Notes: generated by a model not told the origin, from the letters alone. Shown: positions 42,508 through 51,298, numbered from the stretch's first letter. The stretch is DNA of 64,000 nt from Candidatus Sulfotelmatobacter sp. (GCA_036500765.1 DASYBM010000008.1:16509-80508); one strand, 5' to 3'. Translations and numbers: made by a program.

Positions 42508-43923
42508 TTGCCCGATACTCTGTACGACATCGCCATCATCGGCAGCGGCCCCGCCGGATACACGGCCGCCATTCGCGCCGGCCAATACGGCCTGAAGACC
42601 GCGCTCATCGAAAAAGATGGATTCCTGGGCGGCACCTGCCTGCACGTCGGTTGCATCCCGACGAAGGCGCTGCTGTTCAATGCCGAACTCTGGGACCACC
42701 TCAAAGAAGCGAAAGAATTCGGAATCGACGGCGTCGACGCCCGCAAACTGAATTGGGCCGCGATTCAGGATCGCAAAGGAAAAATTGTGGCCAAACACGC
42801 CAAAGGCCTCGAATTCCTGATGAAGAAGAATAAGGTGCAGACCGTAAAAGGTTACGGCAAGCTCACCGGCCCGGCACAAAGCGGAGTGTTCACAGTTGAA
42901 GTCTCAGACAATGGCAAGTCCAGCCACATCAAGGCGAAGAATGTAATTCTCGCCACCGGCTCGGAAGCCCGCATGCTGCCAGGCCTCGAGGCGAACGACC
43001 GCGTTCTCACCAACATCGAAATCTTGAGCCTGAAAGAGTTGCCGAAATCAATTGTGATCGTCGGGGCCGGCGCCGTAGGCGTAGAGTTCGCCTCGATCTA
43101 CCGTTCGTTCGATTGCGAAGTCACGATCGTCGAAATGCTGCCGCGACTGGTTCCGATCGAAGATGAAGAAGTCTCGAAAGAACTGGCGCGCGTCTACCGC
43201 AAGCGCGGCATCAACTTCCACACCAGCGCGAAGGTCGACAAAGTTGAGAACACGAAGGCGGGAATCGCTGTGACCATTACCGCCGAAGGCAAGCAACAAA
43301 AGATCGAGGCCGAGAAAATCCTGATCGCCGTTGGCCGCAAGCCGCGGACGCAAAATATCGGCCTCGAGAAAACAAAAATCAAGCCCGACCGCGAATTCAT
43401 CAAAACCGATTCCTGGATGCAGACCTCCGAACCCGGCATCTACGCGGTCGGTGACATCGTGCTCGGCACGCCGCAACTGGCCCACGTCGGCGCCATGGAA
43501 GCTCTCGTCGCAGTCGCGAAAATCGCCGGCAAGCCCGGCAAGCCCATCAACCCCGAGCACATTCCCGGCGCCACGTACTGCCATCCCGAAATCGGCAGCG
43601 TCGGCCTCACCGAAACCAAAGCCCGCGAAGCCGGATACAACGTGAAGATTGGCAAGTTTCCCTTCACCGCCAACTCGCGCGCCTCGATCGTTGGCCAGCA
43701 TGAAGGCTTCATCAAAATCGTCTCTGATGCAGACTACGGCGAAATTCTCGGCGTTCACATCATCGGACCCCAAGCGACCGAGTTGATCGCCGAAGCCGTC
43801 ACCGCCATGGAACTCGAAGCCACTGTCGAAGACTTAATGTGGACCATCCACGCCCACCCCACGTTGGCCGAAGCCATGCTGGACGCGTCGAACAGTGTGT
43901 ATGGGATTGCAATCAACGCATGA
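42508..43923 (+). CDS. lpdA: Dihydrolipoyl dehydrogenase (E3)
   Basis: E3 reoxidises dihydrolipoyl groups of 2-oxoacid dehydrogenase complexes, passing electrons to NAD+ via FAD. The 471-residue protein shows YDIAIIGSGPAGYTAAIRA and the redox disulfide GTCLHVGCIPTKA (Cys44, Cys49). The NAD-binding SIVIVGAGAVGVEFASIY and FAD-binding GIYAVGDIV follow. The C-terminal His-Glu pair lies in WTIHAHPTLAEAM. TTG 42508 follows TGAGGAT. It opens the pyruvate dehydrogenase region, with lipB, pdhA, pdhB and pdhC downstream. Confidence 0.95.
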   Translation: MPDTLYDIAIIGSGPAGYTAAIRAGQYGLKTALIEKDGFLGGTCLHVGCIPTKALLFNAELWDHLKEAKEFGIDGVDARKLNWAAIQDRKGKIVAKHAKGLEFLMKKNKVQTVKGYGKLTGPAQSGVFTVEVSDNGKSSHIKAKNVILATGSEARMLPGLEANDRVLTNIEILSLKELPKSIVIVGAGAVGVEFASIYRSFDCEVTIVEMLPRLVPIEDEEVSKELARVYRKRGINFHTSAKVDKVENTKAGIAVTITAEGKQQKIEAEKILIAVGRKPRTQNIGLEKTKIKPDREFIKTDSWMQTSEPGIYAVGDIVLGTPQLAHVGAMEALVAVAKIAGKPGKPINPEHIPGATYCHPEIGSVGLTETKAREAGYNVKIGKFPFTANSRASIVGQHEGFIKIVSDADYGEILGVHIIGPQATELIAEAVTAMELEATVEDLMWTIHAHPTLAEAMLDASNSVYGIAINA

Positions 43924-44031
43924 GAAAATTGAGTAATTGGGGAATTTAGTAATTGAGTAAATTTCAAACCCGAGAAATTAAGGTCTTGAGATTTCAAATT
44001 ATCCAATTACCAAATTTCCCAATTACTCAAT
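43923..44031. repeat. Inverted array before lipB (family D, AT-rich)
   Basis: The left arm has GAGTAATTGGGGAATTTAGT words and the right arm complementary CCAATTACCAAATTTCCCAA words. It is closely related to the array at 8719-8805. The right arm runs into the lipB start codon. Confidence 0.85.
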
Positions 44032-44911
44032 GATTTCGGTCGTCCAACTCGGCACCGTCAACTACGCCGTTGGCCTTCGCCTGCAGCAACAACTAGTCGC
44101 CCTGCGCAAGGAAGAAAAAATCGGCGACATCCTCCTCCTGCTGGAGCACACGCCGGTGATCACACTAGGCCGCAACGCGAAAGCCGGCAACGTCATCGCC
44201 TCCCCCGAACTGCTTGCCCAGCGCGGCGTCGAACTCTTCGAATGCGATCGCGGCGGCGACGTTACCTTTCACGGCCCCGGCCAACTCGTCGGCTATCCCG
44301 TCTTCGACCTCCGCTCTCACGCTCGTGGAAGGCCGGACGCCCCCATCCACCCGGACGAGTCGAAGACTCGTCCTTTAGTTCCCCTGCGCAAAACCCTAGG
44401 CGTAATCGACTTTGTCCGCCGCCTTGAAGAAGTCCTGATCCGCACCTGCGCCGACTTCGCAATTCCCGGCAAGCGCGTCGCGGGCCTAACCGGCGTCTGG
44501 ACCGATCCCGATTCTTCGGTCCCACTAAACGTATTGTCATCCCGAGCGAAAGAGAACGATCCGAAGGATCGTTCTCTGCAGTCGAGGGACCTGCTTTTTG
44601 CCGGCAATGCAACAAATACCGAAGCCAAACTTGCCGCCATCGGCGTCCACATCTCCCGCTCCGTCACCTCGCACGGCTTCGCGCTCAACGTAAACACCGA
44701 CCTCAGCTACTTCAACCTGATCGTCCCCTGCGGCATCACCTCAAAGCCGGTGACATCGATGCGAGAACAACTCGGTAAGCCTCTCGACTTGAACGCCGTA
44801 GCCGAATCCATCTCCCGCAACTTCGGCACGGTATTTCAAAGCCAGATCCTTTGGGTCGAGAGCCTTGACGCTCTCCATGCCGGAGATGCGTGCTCGTTGA
44901 GCAATCCCTAG
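44030..44911 (+). CDS. lipB: Octanoyltransferase, with two repeat-derived insertions
   Basis: LipB moves octanoyl groups from acyl carrier protein to lipoyl domains, the first step of protein lipoylation. LLLLEHTPVITLGRNAKAGN, DRGGDVTFHGPGQLVGYPVF, the GVH...SHGFALNVN block, and the catalytic pair Lys200 (KLAAIGV) and Cys234 (IVPCGITS) are present. At 293 residues it is longer than usual. Residues about 98-118 and 161-195 are extra segments, the second encoded by a family C element (44535-44602). Both spare the active-site blocks. It serves the adjacent E2 gene. Confidence 0.92.
   Translation: MISVVQLGTVNYAVGLRLQQQLVALRKEEKIGDILLLLEHTPVITLGRNAKAGNVIASPELLAQRGVELFECDRGGDVTFHGPGQLVGYPVFDLRSHARGRPDAPIHPDESKTRPLVPLRKTLGVIDFVRRLEEVLIRTCADFAIPGKRVAGLTGVWTDPDSSVPLNVLSSRAKENDPKDRSLQSRDLLFAGNATNTEAKLAAIGVHISRSVTSHGFALNVNTDLSYFNLIVPCGITSKPVTSMREQLGKPLDLNAVAESISRNFGTVFQSQILWVESLDALHAGDACSLSNP
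44535..44602. repeat. Family C element inside lipB
   Basis: The framing words GTCATCCCGAGCGAA and CAGTCGAGGGACCTGCT enclose a palindrome AGAACGATCC, GAAG, GATCGTTCT. The frame is kept through lipB. The same framing with a different palindrome occurs at 60240 and 61737. Confidence 0.88.
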
Positions 44912-44968
44912 CACTTTCCCCCGCACTCGCGATACCATCAAGAGTCGCGCCAAGCGCAAGCATTCATC

Positions 44969-46321
44969 ATGGCAACCAAGAAAAAATCCAGTCCCAAGCA
45001 CAGCTCAAATGGCAACGCACCGCGCAAAGGTCGTGTGGGGACGGGCGCAGCCGCCCGTCCCGTCGAGCGCAACTCGACGAAGGGAAATAATTCTTCTAAC
45101 AAGGACCTCCGCACCTACTCGATCCCCGACCTGCGCCTTGAGCACCCCGACTTCACCGTCCGCCAAGCCATCGAAAAAGATAAAGACGGTACCGAACACG
45201 TTCGCTACGAGGTGCAAGGTAATCTCGACACGCCAGTCCCGCCCATCCGCGACTCGAAATATTTGAGCAAGCAGCAGTGCATCGAGATCTACCGCTTCAT
45301 GCTGCTCAACCGCAAAATGGAGGTCGCGCTCGAAAATCTCTACAAGCAAGGCAAAGTCGTCGGCGGAGTTTATTTCGGACTCGGCCAGGAAGCCTGCTCC
45401 TGCGCCTCCGCCTACGCACTCGATAAAGACGACTGGTTCGCGCCCATGATCCGCAACCAGGGCTCGTTGCTAGTCCGCGGCTTCGCCGCCCGCGACACCA
45501 TGATGCAGTACATGGCCAAAGCCGATTCGCCCACCCGCGGCCGCGATGGCACTTCGCACTTCGGCGATATCGAAAAGCGCAACATGGTTTCGCCCATCTC
45601 CATGCTCGGCGATTTGATTCCCGTGCTTTCCGGCGTCGCCCTCGGCGCGCGCCTGCAAGGCCGCAACGTCGCCGTCATGACCTACATCGGTGACGGAGGC
45701 CAGTCCACCGGCGTCACTTACGAAGGCATCAATTTCGCCGCCGTGCAAAATCTCGGCCTCGTGCTCTTTGTCGAATCAAATCTCTGGGCCTACTCCACGC
45801 CGAGCGAAATGCAGTACCGCTGCAAGGATCTCGCCGAGCGCGCCATCGGATACGGCATCCCCGGCGTGATCGTCGACGGCACTGACGCCTGCCAGGTCTA
45901 TGACGCCGCGCACGAAGCGGTAGACCGCGCCCACCGCGGCGAAGGCCCCACCATGATCGAAGCCAAAATGATGCGCATGAAAGGCCACGCCATCCACGAC
46001 GCCGCCGCGTATGTGCCCAAAGAAATGCTCGCGTACTGGAAAAAGCGCGACCCCATCGCGAGATTTGAGAATTATTTAGTGAAAGAAAAGAAATGGCTGA
46101 GCGCTAAAGAAAACGAAGCGTTGATTGCAGAAGTCGAACGCATCATTGAAGCCGAACGCGAGATCGCCGTCAACTCTCCGATGCCAACAGCAGAGTCCGC
46201 CGAAGGCGGCGTCTATTGCGAAGACGGCTGCCACGAGATCAAACCGAAATATGGCATGCCAAAAGTAAAGGAAGGAACTGGCGGCTACAAGGAAACCGAA
46301 GCAGCGGTACACTTGAAGTAA
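44969..46321 (+). CDS. pdhA: Pyruvate (2-oxoacid) dehydrogenase E1 alpha subunit
   Basis: E1 alpha, with E1 beta, decarboxylates pyruvate using ThDP. The 450-residue protein has YRFMLLNRKMEVALENLYKQ, VYFGLGQEACSCASA and the ThDP motif GDGGQSTGVTYEGINFAAVQ ending NLGLVLFVESN. IEAKMMRMKGHAIHD marks the phosphorylation-loop region. The N-terminal 50 residues are Lys/Ser/Asn-rich and include GRVGTGAAARPVERN, encoded by a family A variant (45038-45061). The gene ends 3 bases before the converging three-gene cassette, which separates it from pdhB. A branched-chain 2-oxoacid substrate cannot be excluded. Confidence 0.92.
   Translation: MATKKKSSPKHSSNGNAPRKGRVGTGAAARPVERNSTKGNNSSNKDLRTYSIPDLRLEHPDFTVRQAIEKDKDGTEHVRYEVQGNLDTPVPPIRDSKYLSKQQCIEIYRFMLLNRKMEVALENLYKQGKVVGGVYFGLGQEACSCASAYALDKDDWFAPMIRNQGSLLVRGFAARDTMMQYMAKADSPTRGRDGTSHFGDIEKRNMVSPISMLGDLIPVLSGVALGARLQGRNVAVMTYIGDGGQSTGVTYEGINFAAVQNLGLVLFVESNLWAYSTPSEMQYRCKDLAERAIGYGIPGVIVDGTDACQVYDAAHEAVDRAHRGEGPTMIEAKMMRMKGHAIHDAAAYVPKEMLAYWKKRDPIARFENYLVKEKKWLSAKENEALIAEVERIIEAEREIAVNSPMPTAESAEGGVYCEDGCHEIKPKYGMPKVKEGTGGYKETEAAVHLK
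45038..45061. repeat. Family A variant inside pdhA
   Basis: GGGACGGGCG, loop CAGC, CGCCCGTCCC lie in the coding region of the disordered N-terminus. Confidence 0.88.
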
Positions 46322-46324
46322 TGC

Positions 46325-47032
46325 CTACGTCGTGGGCCCTTCCTTGCCCAGACGCTTTGTTGCTCGTTTCGGCTGAAGTTTGCGCTCCCGTTTCTCGGGA
46401 AGCGCTGCTGCGGATTCGTTACGCCCGATCGTGAGTATTGCCGGCTTGCAAAGAACTTCCCGGATCACCATCTGCGATAACATCTTTCTGGTTACGGCTG
46501 CTCGTGCGAGGATCGCAGTGTCAGAAGTCAACGCGATCACATGCTCACCACTTTCGACTCGGCCGGCGTCACAGGCCAAGGCGATGGCTTGGACGCAAAG
46601 ACTCATGCTTCCGCAAAACATATTCAACGTTTCTCCAAGCAGGTTAAAACCACGCCCCACCGTCGTTTGCAGCGCTGCTCCCGGCTCCACTGCATCGAAC
46701 GGTAAATGCGCTCTAACAAGGGGAATTTTGTGCGACTCCATCAATGCTTCAATCTCGCCCGCAATAGTCGCCTCGTAGGGTTTGCTGTTGGAGTCGGTAA
46801 ATGTTTTTCCGGCCGGGAACGTCACGGCGACCAAACCTATGTGCGCGTATTCTTGGTGAACCCAGAAATTTTCGACCGCACGCTTGACGCCTTCTCCGTA
46901 AGCCGTGAAGATTACAAGTTTCCCAATGCTCTGTTGCACGGCAGCCTGGAAAGCGATCTTAAGACAATCGTCAAGATTGTCCCTTCCCTCCTGAAGAAAG
47001 TAAGTCGTCTGAGCGATGAAACTCTTGGTCAT
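46325..47032 (-). CDS. Unknown protein, pyruvate-kinase C-terminal-like domain, cassette gene 3
   Basis: This is a 235-residue soluble protein. DCLKIAFQAAVQQSIGKLVI and FTAYGEGVKRAVENFWVH, with a later GEHVIALTSDTAILARAA, resemble the alpha/beta fold of the pyruvate kinase C-terminal domain as found in stand-alone proteins; this is tentative. The C-terminus is basic (KRERKLQPKRATKRLGK). Its start overlaps the stop of the upstream gene as ATGA (47029-47032), so it is coupled to it. The gene converges on pdhA with 3 bases between stops. No catalytic role can be stated. Confidence 0.6.
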   Translation of the reverse strand: MTKSFIAQTTYFLQEGRDNLDDCLKIAFQAAVQQSIGKLVIFTAYGEGVKRAVENFWVHQEYAHIGLVAVTFPAGKTFTDSNSKPYEATIAGEIEALMESHKIPLVRAHLPFDAVEPGAALQTTVGRGFNLLGETLNMFCGSMSLCVQAIALACDAGRVESGEHVIALTSDTAILARAAVTRKMLSQMVIREVLCKPAILTIGRNESAAALPEKRERKLQPKRATKRLGKEGPTT

Positions 47033-47517
47033 TTCCCTTTGATCCTGAAGCCTAGAATGTTCGTGAACGGTTTTCCTGTTTTGCGATGCTTCAAAACTGC
47101 GCGAATAAAAGAAAAAGCTTCGACACGCTGCAGATCCAAACCACCAATCTCCTCTTGCGCGTAATGAGGCTCGCGCGCTTGATAATGCATGTGGAGTCCA
47201 CTACAGGTGTCAATTCTAAGCTCTAGTGGGTCGTCAGGCGAGCCTCGCAGCGCGCGGCCAAATGTATCTACGGACTCTGTGTGGCCATAGTGATAAGCCC
47301 ACTGAACCTTTCTGCTGATCATCAATCCGGCGATCTTGTCATAGCTCTCCCAGATACGAATATGCTTGCGATCTTTAAAATCGACAATCATCTCGACCTG
47401 CCAGCCAAGAGGCGGCGCGATTACTTCCCACGCGGCTTCTTGCACGCTGCAGTCAGACGGGGTCTTGAGCTTTGAAAGCTTAAGCTCGAAGTCTCTGCGG
47501 AAAGTGAAATAATCCAC
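47029..47517 (-). CDS. Unknown protein, cassette gene 2 (possibly DUF6516-like)
   Basis: This is a 162-residue protein with MDYFTFRRDFELKLSKLKTP, RIWESYDKIAGLMISRKVQW, LELRIDTCSGLHMHYQAREP and VEAFSFIRAVLKHRKTGKPF. The RIDTC...HMHYQ.REPHY arrangement of an aspartate and histidines recalls DUF6516/TumE-type proteins of toxin-antitoxin loci, but the match is from memory and weak. GTG 47517 is the start, 9 bases after the preceding gene, without a clear ribosome site, suggesting coupling. Confidence 0.55.
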   Translation of the reverse strand: MDYFTFRRDFELKLSKLKTPSDCSVQEAAWEVIAPPLGWQVEMIVDFKDRKHIRIWESYDKIAGLMISRKVQWAYHYGHTESVDTFGRALRGSPDDPLELRIDTCSGLHMHYQAREPHYAQEEIGGLDLQRVEAFSFIRAVLKHRKTGKPFTNILGFRIKGK

Positions 47518-47526
47518 AGAGGTTGT

Positions 47527-47799
47527 CTATGCAGCCAGCGCGGCCTGATCGCCGGGAGTCGGAGACTTTTTGGACTTTGCTTTGACTTTGGCGAGATATC
47601 CGCTGCGTACTTCGGCATCGACCTCGCGCAGCAGGAGACGTTGGCGCACGTAGGTTTCCCACCGAAGAAGCACATCCTCAGAGAGTTTCTTGCGGGCGGC
47701 TGTGTCTTTTAGCATTTCAAGAGACGAGATGCCGTACTGGTCCTCGAGACCACGAATGAGGTTATCCAAGTCGGTGATGTTGAGAACGGTCGTTGGCAT
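47527..47799 (-). CDS. Small helical protein, cassette gene 1
   Basis: This is a 90-residue protein: MPTTVLNITDLDNLIRGLED, YGISSLEMLKDTAARKKLSE and VLLRWETYVRQRLLLREVDA, with a Lys/Ser-rich tail. It is predicted mostly helical. GGAGGA is ideally placed before ATG 47799, so an upstream in-frame extension was rejected. It begins a tightly packed three-gene operon on the opposite strand to the dehydrogenase genes. The size and first position would suit an antitoxin-like partner, but no family was recognised. Confidence 0.65.
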   Translation of the reverse strand: MPTTVLNITDLDNLIRGLEDQYGISSLEMLKDTAARKKLSEDVLLRWETYVRQRLLLREVDAEVRSGYLAKVKAKSKKSPTPGDQAALAA

Positions 47800-48032
47800 C
47801 GGGTTCCTCCGGTGGCTACGTGTAGAATTCAGAAGCCGAGAGCCCGGCGTGCGTAAAGGCGAGTTGCATCGTCTAGACATGCTTTGTATCAGATGCTGCT
47901 GGGCTTCTGCAAGGACTATCGACAATTTGGCGAACGAGGGTAATCGACTCTAAACTCCTCGCTCACAAGAAGTTAGAAAAGCGTAATCTGGCAACAAAAT
48001 CCTTGGTAATCTCTTAGACAGCGGCTGCCCCT

Positions 48033-49004
48033 ATGCTCCTCACCTACCTCGAAGCCATACGCCAGGGAATCTGGGAAGAAATGGACCGCGACCCATCCGT
48101 CTTCTGCCTCGGCGAAGACATCGGCATTTACGGCGGCGCGTTCAAAGTCACCGACGGATTCATCGACCGCTTCGGCCCGGATCGCGTCATCGACACACCC
48201 ATCGCCGAGTCCGCCATCGTCGGCGCAGCCTTCGGAGCATCACTCACTGGCATGCGCCCCGTCGCCGAATTCCAGTTCATGGATTTCATCGGCTGCGCCT
48301 TCAATCAGATCAGCAACATGGTCGCCAAAACGCACTATCTCTGGGGCGCGCCCGCCCCGCTCGTTCTGCGCGGCCCCAGCGGCGGATACGTCCACGGCGG
48401 TCCCTTCCACTCGCAGAATCCCGAGATGTGGTTCGTCCACAATCCTGGCCTGAAAGTCATTTGCCCGGCGACGCCCTACGACGCCAAGGGCCTGATCAAA
48501 GCCGCCATCCGCGACAACAATCCCTGCATCTTCTTCGAGCACAAATATCTCTACCGCCGCATCAAAGGCGAAGTCCCCGGGGAAGACTACGTCGTTCCCA
48601 TCGGCAAGGCCAACCTCGCCCGCGAAGGCCGCGACCTCAGCATCATTACTTATGCCGCGATGGTTCATACCGCGCTCGAAGCCGCCGAAATTCTCGCCAG
48701 AGAAAATATCGGTCTCGAAATCCTCGACCTGCGCACTGTCTCCCCGCTCGACCGCGAAGCCATTGCGCAAACAGTGAAGAAAACCAACAAAGTCATCATC
48801 CTCCACGAGCACTCCCGCACCGGCGGGCTCGCCGGAGAAATCGCGGCGATCATTAATGAAGAGGCCTTCGACGATCTCGACGGCCCCATCGTCCGTATCG
48901 CCGGCCTGGACTCCGCCATCCCCTTCTCCCCGCCGCAGGAACATCATTACTTGCCGAAAGTGGAAGATGTAGTCCGCGAAGCCCGCCGCTTGAAAGCGTA
49001 CTGA
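48033..49004 (+). CDS. pdhB: Pyruvate (2-oxoacid) dehydrogenase E1 beta subunit
   Basis: This is a 323-residue transketolase-like subunit: TYLEAIRQGIWEEMDRDPSV, LGEDIGIYGGAFKVTDGF, DTPIAESAIVGAAFGASLTG, EFQFMDFIGCAFNQISNMVA, HSQNPEMWFVHNPGLKVICP and SIITYAAMVHTALEAAEILA. It forms the alpha2beta2 E1 with PdhA; the Glu in VFCLGEDIG contributes to ThDP binding. It lies on the plus strand, 1.7 kb from pdhA, with the cassette in between. The region 47800-48032 upstream holds a family-D-like CCGAGAGCCCGGC word and presumably its promoter. Confidence 0.93.
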   Translation: MLLTYLEAIRQGIWEEMDRDPSVFCLGEDIGIYGGAFKVTDGFIDRFGPDRVIDTPIAESAIVGAAFGASLTGMRPVAEFQFMDFIGCAFNQISNMVAKTHYLWGAPAPLVLRGPSGGYVHGGPFHSQNPEMWFVHNPGLKVICPATPYDAKGLIKAAIRDNNPCIFFEHKYLYRRIKGEVPGEDYVVPIGKANLAREGRDLSIITYAAMVHTALEAAEILARENIGLEILDLRTVSPLDREAIAQTVKKTNKVIILHEHSRTGGLAGEIAAIINEEAFDDLDGPIVRIAGLDSAIPFSPPQEHHYLPKVEDVVREARRLKAY

Positions 49005-49122
49005 GCCTTTGCCGAAAAGAGGTTGGGGTAAGAAGAACATTTAGGGCGGGCACCCTCGTCCGTCCGTCCAACGAAGCTCGACTCCCCGTCCATCCATCTG
49101 CCACAATACCTCCGGAGGCCTC

Positions 49123-49707
49123 ATGGGCAAGTTCCTACTCGGGGTAATCGTCACGCTCCTCATCCTCATCCTCGGCGGACTCGGCTTCGCCATGCTGGGT
49201 TTAATGCCGACCGCCGCCAATGTAGAACCTTCCCACATTGAGAGTCGGCTGGCTATGGGCGCGGTCGACGCCGCTATGGAGCGTCACGCCCCGCACGTCA
49301 CCAATCCGCTCACTCCCACCGATCAGAATCTCGAAGACGGCATGAAGCTCTACACCATGAACTGTGCCGGTTGCCATGGCACTCTCGATCGCAAATTTTC
49401 CCCGTTCGGCAAGTCGTTCTACCCGCCCGCTCCCAATCTCATCTCCGATCCCCCCGACGATCCCGAGTGGCACATCTTCTACACCATTCGCACCGGCGTG
49501 CGCTACTCAGGCATGCCCGCTTGGGAGAAAGACATCAGCGAACAAGAGATGTGGAAGATCACCATGTTCCTCTCGCATATGGACAAACTTCCGCCAGCTG
49601 TCCAGGAATATTGGAAGACGAACTTCAACGTGGTTGCGCCCTCGGAAGAAGATAAGAAAGACGAAAAGAAGGAAGGCACCGGCAAAGAGAAGCACGACCA
49701 CCACTAA
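49123..49707 (+). CDS. Membrane-anchored monohaem cytochrome c
   Basis: This is a 194-residue protein. The N-terminal membrane anchor is FLLGVIVTLLILILGGLGFA. The haem motif MNCAGCHGTL (Cys81, Cys84, His85) and probable distal methionine in RYSGMPAWEKDIS follow. The tail is very Lys/Glu/His-rich (KKDEKKEGTGKEKHDHH). It carries electrons in the periplasm, probably for a respiratory or dehydrogenase chain. Its place between pdhB and pdhC is odd, since pyruvate dehydrogenase is cytoplasmic; co-transcription may be incidental. GGAGG precedes the ATG. Confidence 0.88.
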   Translation: MGKFLLGVIVTLLILILGGLGFAMLGLMPTAANVEPSHIESRLAMGAVDAAMERHAPHVTNPLTPTDQNLEDGMKLYTMNCAGCHGTLDRKFSPFGKSFYPPAPNLISDPPDDPEWHIFYTIRTGVRYSGMPAWEKDISEQEMWKITMFLSHMDKLPPAVQEYWKTNFNVVAPSEEDKKDEKKEGTGKEKHDHH

Positions 49708-49899
49708 AAATAACGAAAACGGAATGAAGAACATGAGGGGCTGGCGCCTTCGCGGGCCTGCCCTAAAGGGTAGCCGAAGGCACAGCCTAGCGCAGCTCGG
49801 GCTTGTCCCTCGCAGCCGACCAACTCCGCCAAACGCTATAATATTCGCTTGCGCCGGACCCGAATCTCCAAATCTTGGGCCCCGCGTGGAAGGAAAATC

Positions 49900-51276
49900 A
49901 TGCCGACTGACATCATCATGCCCCAGATGGGCGAGTCCATCGTCGAGGGCACTATTACCAAGTGGTTGAAAAAGCCTGGCGACAAAGTTCAGCGCGACGA
50001 GCCTCTCTTCGAAATCTCCACCGACAAAGTCGACGCCGAAATCCCCGCCCCAGCCTCCGGTGTGCTCCAGGAAATCAAGGTGACCGAAGGCACCACGGTG
50101 AATGTGAACACGATAGTCGGAACCATCGCAGCAGATGGCGAAGCCGTCGCAGCTCCCGCCAAGTCGGCCGCAGCGCCACCATCAGAAAGAGCCACCGCGA
50201 AATCAGACAGTAGCGCCGGCGTCCCGCCGGCTGTCGCGGGGGCGTCCCGCCCGCGCACCCCGGAGCCGCAACCGGCGCCGCCCACTGCTCACGACGACGA
50301 AGAAGAGACCCGCTCCTCGCCCTTAGTCCGCAAAATCGCCCGCGAGCACGGCGTCAATCTCTCCCAAATCTCCGGCACCGGACTCGGTGGCCGCATCACT
50401 AAACAGGACATCATGTCCTTCATTGAGAATCAGGGCTCGCAGCCGGCTCATGTCGAGACGGCAAGTGTGGGGAGAGCAAGTGTGGGCACAGACCGTGTGG
50501 GGACGGACGCATTCGTCCGTCCCGCCGAGCGCAGCGAAGCGCCGGCGCCCGCCGCGCGTCCCGCGCCCTATCCCGGCGACGTCGTCCCGATGTCGAACAT
50601 GCGCAAGCTGATCGCCAAGCACATGATCGAGTCCCGCCGCAGCAGCGCCCACGTCCACTGCATGTACGAAGTGGACTTTACCCGCATCGTCAATTTGCGC
50701 AACAAGCACAAAGCCGGCTTCGAGCAGCGCCACGGCGCTCGCCTCACCTTCATGCCATTCTTCGTGCGCGCCGCCGTCATGGCCCTGCAGCAGTGGCCGA
50801 TCATCAATGCGTCTCTCGACGGCGACAACATCCGCTACCACCGCCACATTAATATGGGCATCGCCGTCGCCCTCGACTGGGGACTAATTGTTCCAGTCCT
50901 GAAAAACGCGGGAGACCTTAACTTCCTCGGCCTTCAGCGCGGCATCACCGATCTCGGCGAGCGCGCCCGCACCAAGAAACTCAAGCCCGACGACGTCGAG
51001 GGTTCCACGTTCACCATCACCAACCCCGGCCAGTTCGGCGCCGTCTTCGGCCTGCCCATCATCAACCAGCCCAACTCCGCCATCATGGGCGTCGGCGGCA
51101 TCACCAAGCAACCCCTGGTCATCACCGATAAAGACGGCACCGACTCGATCGCGATCCGCTCAGTCGTCCACCTCACGCTCGGCTACGATCACCGCCTGAT
51201 CGACGGCGCAGTCGCCGACCAGTTCATGGCGCAAGTAAAGAAGAATCTCGAAAACTGGAACGAAGAAGTCGGCTAA
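49900..51276 (+). CDS. pdhC: Dihydrolipoyl acyltransferase (E2) of a 2-oxoacid dehydrogenase
   Basis: This is a 458-residue E2. One N-terminal lipoyl domain has the lipoyl lysine in EISTDKVDAEIPAP (Lys43). An Ala/Pro-rich linker leads to the peripheral-subunit-binding domain SPLVRKIAREHGVNLSQISG. The second linker contains the repeat-encoded segment SVGTDRVGTDAFVRPAERSE (residues about 195-214). The catalytic domain begins VPMSNMRKLIAKHMIES and ends with the active-site motif YDHRLIDGAVADQF. ATG 49900 follows GGAAGGAAAA. With lpdA, pdhA, pdhB and lipB the region encodes a complete complex plus its lipoylation enzyme. Confidence 0.93.
   Translation: MPTDIIMPQMGESIVEGTITKWLKKPGDKVQRDEPLFEISTDKVDAEIPAPASGVLQEIKVTEGTTVNVNTIVGTIAADGEAVAAPAKSAAAPPSERATAKSDSSAGVPPAVAGASRPRTPEPQPAPPTAHDDEEETRSSPLVRKIAREHGVNLSQISGTGLGGRITKQDIMSFIENQGSQPAHVETASVGRASVGTDRVGTDAFVRPAERSEAPAPAARPAPYPGDVVPMSNMRKLIAKHMIESRRSSAHVHCMYEVDFTRIVNLRNKHKAGFEQRHGARLTFMPFFVRAAVMALQQWPIINASLDGDNIRYHRHINMGIAVALDWGLIVPVLKNAGDLNFLGLQRGITDLGERARTKKLKPDDVEGSTFTITNPGQFGAVFGLPIINQPNSAIMGVGGITKQPLVITDKDGTDSIAIRSVVHLTLGYDHRLIDGAVADQFMAQVKKNLENWNEEVG
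50497..50537. repeat. Family A 41-base element inside pdhC
   Basis: It contains GGGACGGACG, loop CATT, CGTCCGTCCC (50500-50523) plus GCCGAGCGCAGCGA. It is identical over 41 bases to the copies at 11394-11434 (reverse orientation) and 61220-61260. It translates as GTDAFVRPAERSE in the E2 linker. Confidence 0.92.
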
Positions 51277-51298
51277 GATGCGCCCGTAAGAATCCGGG

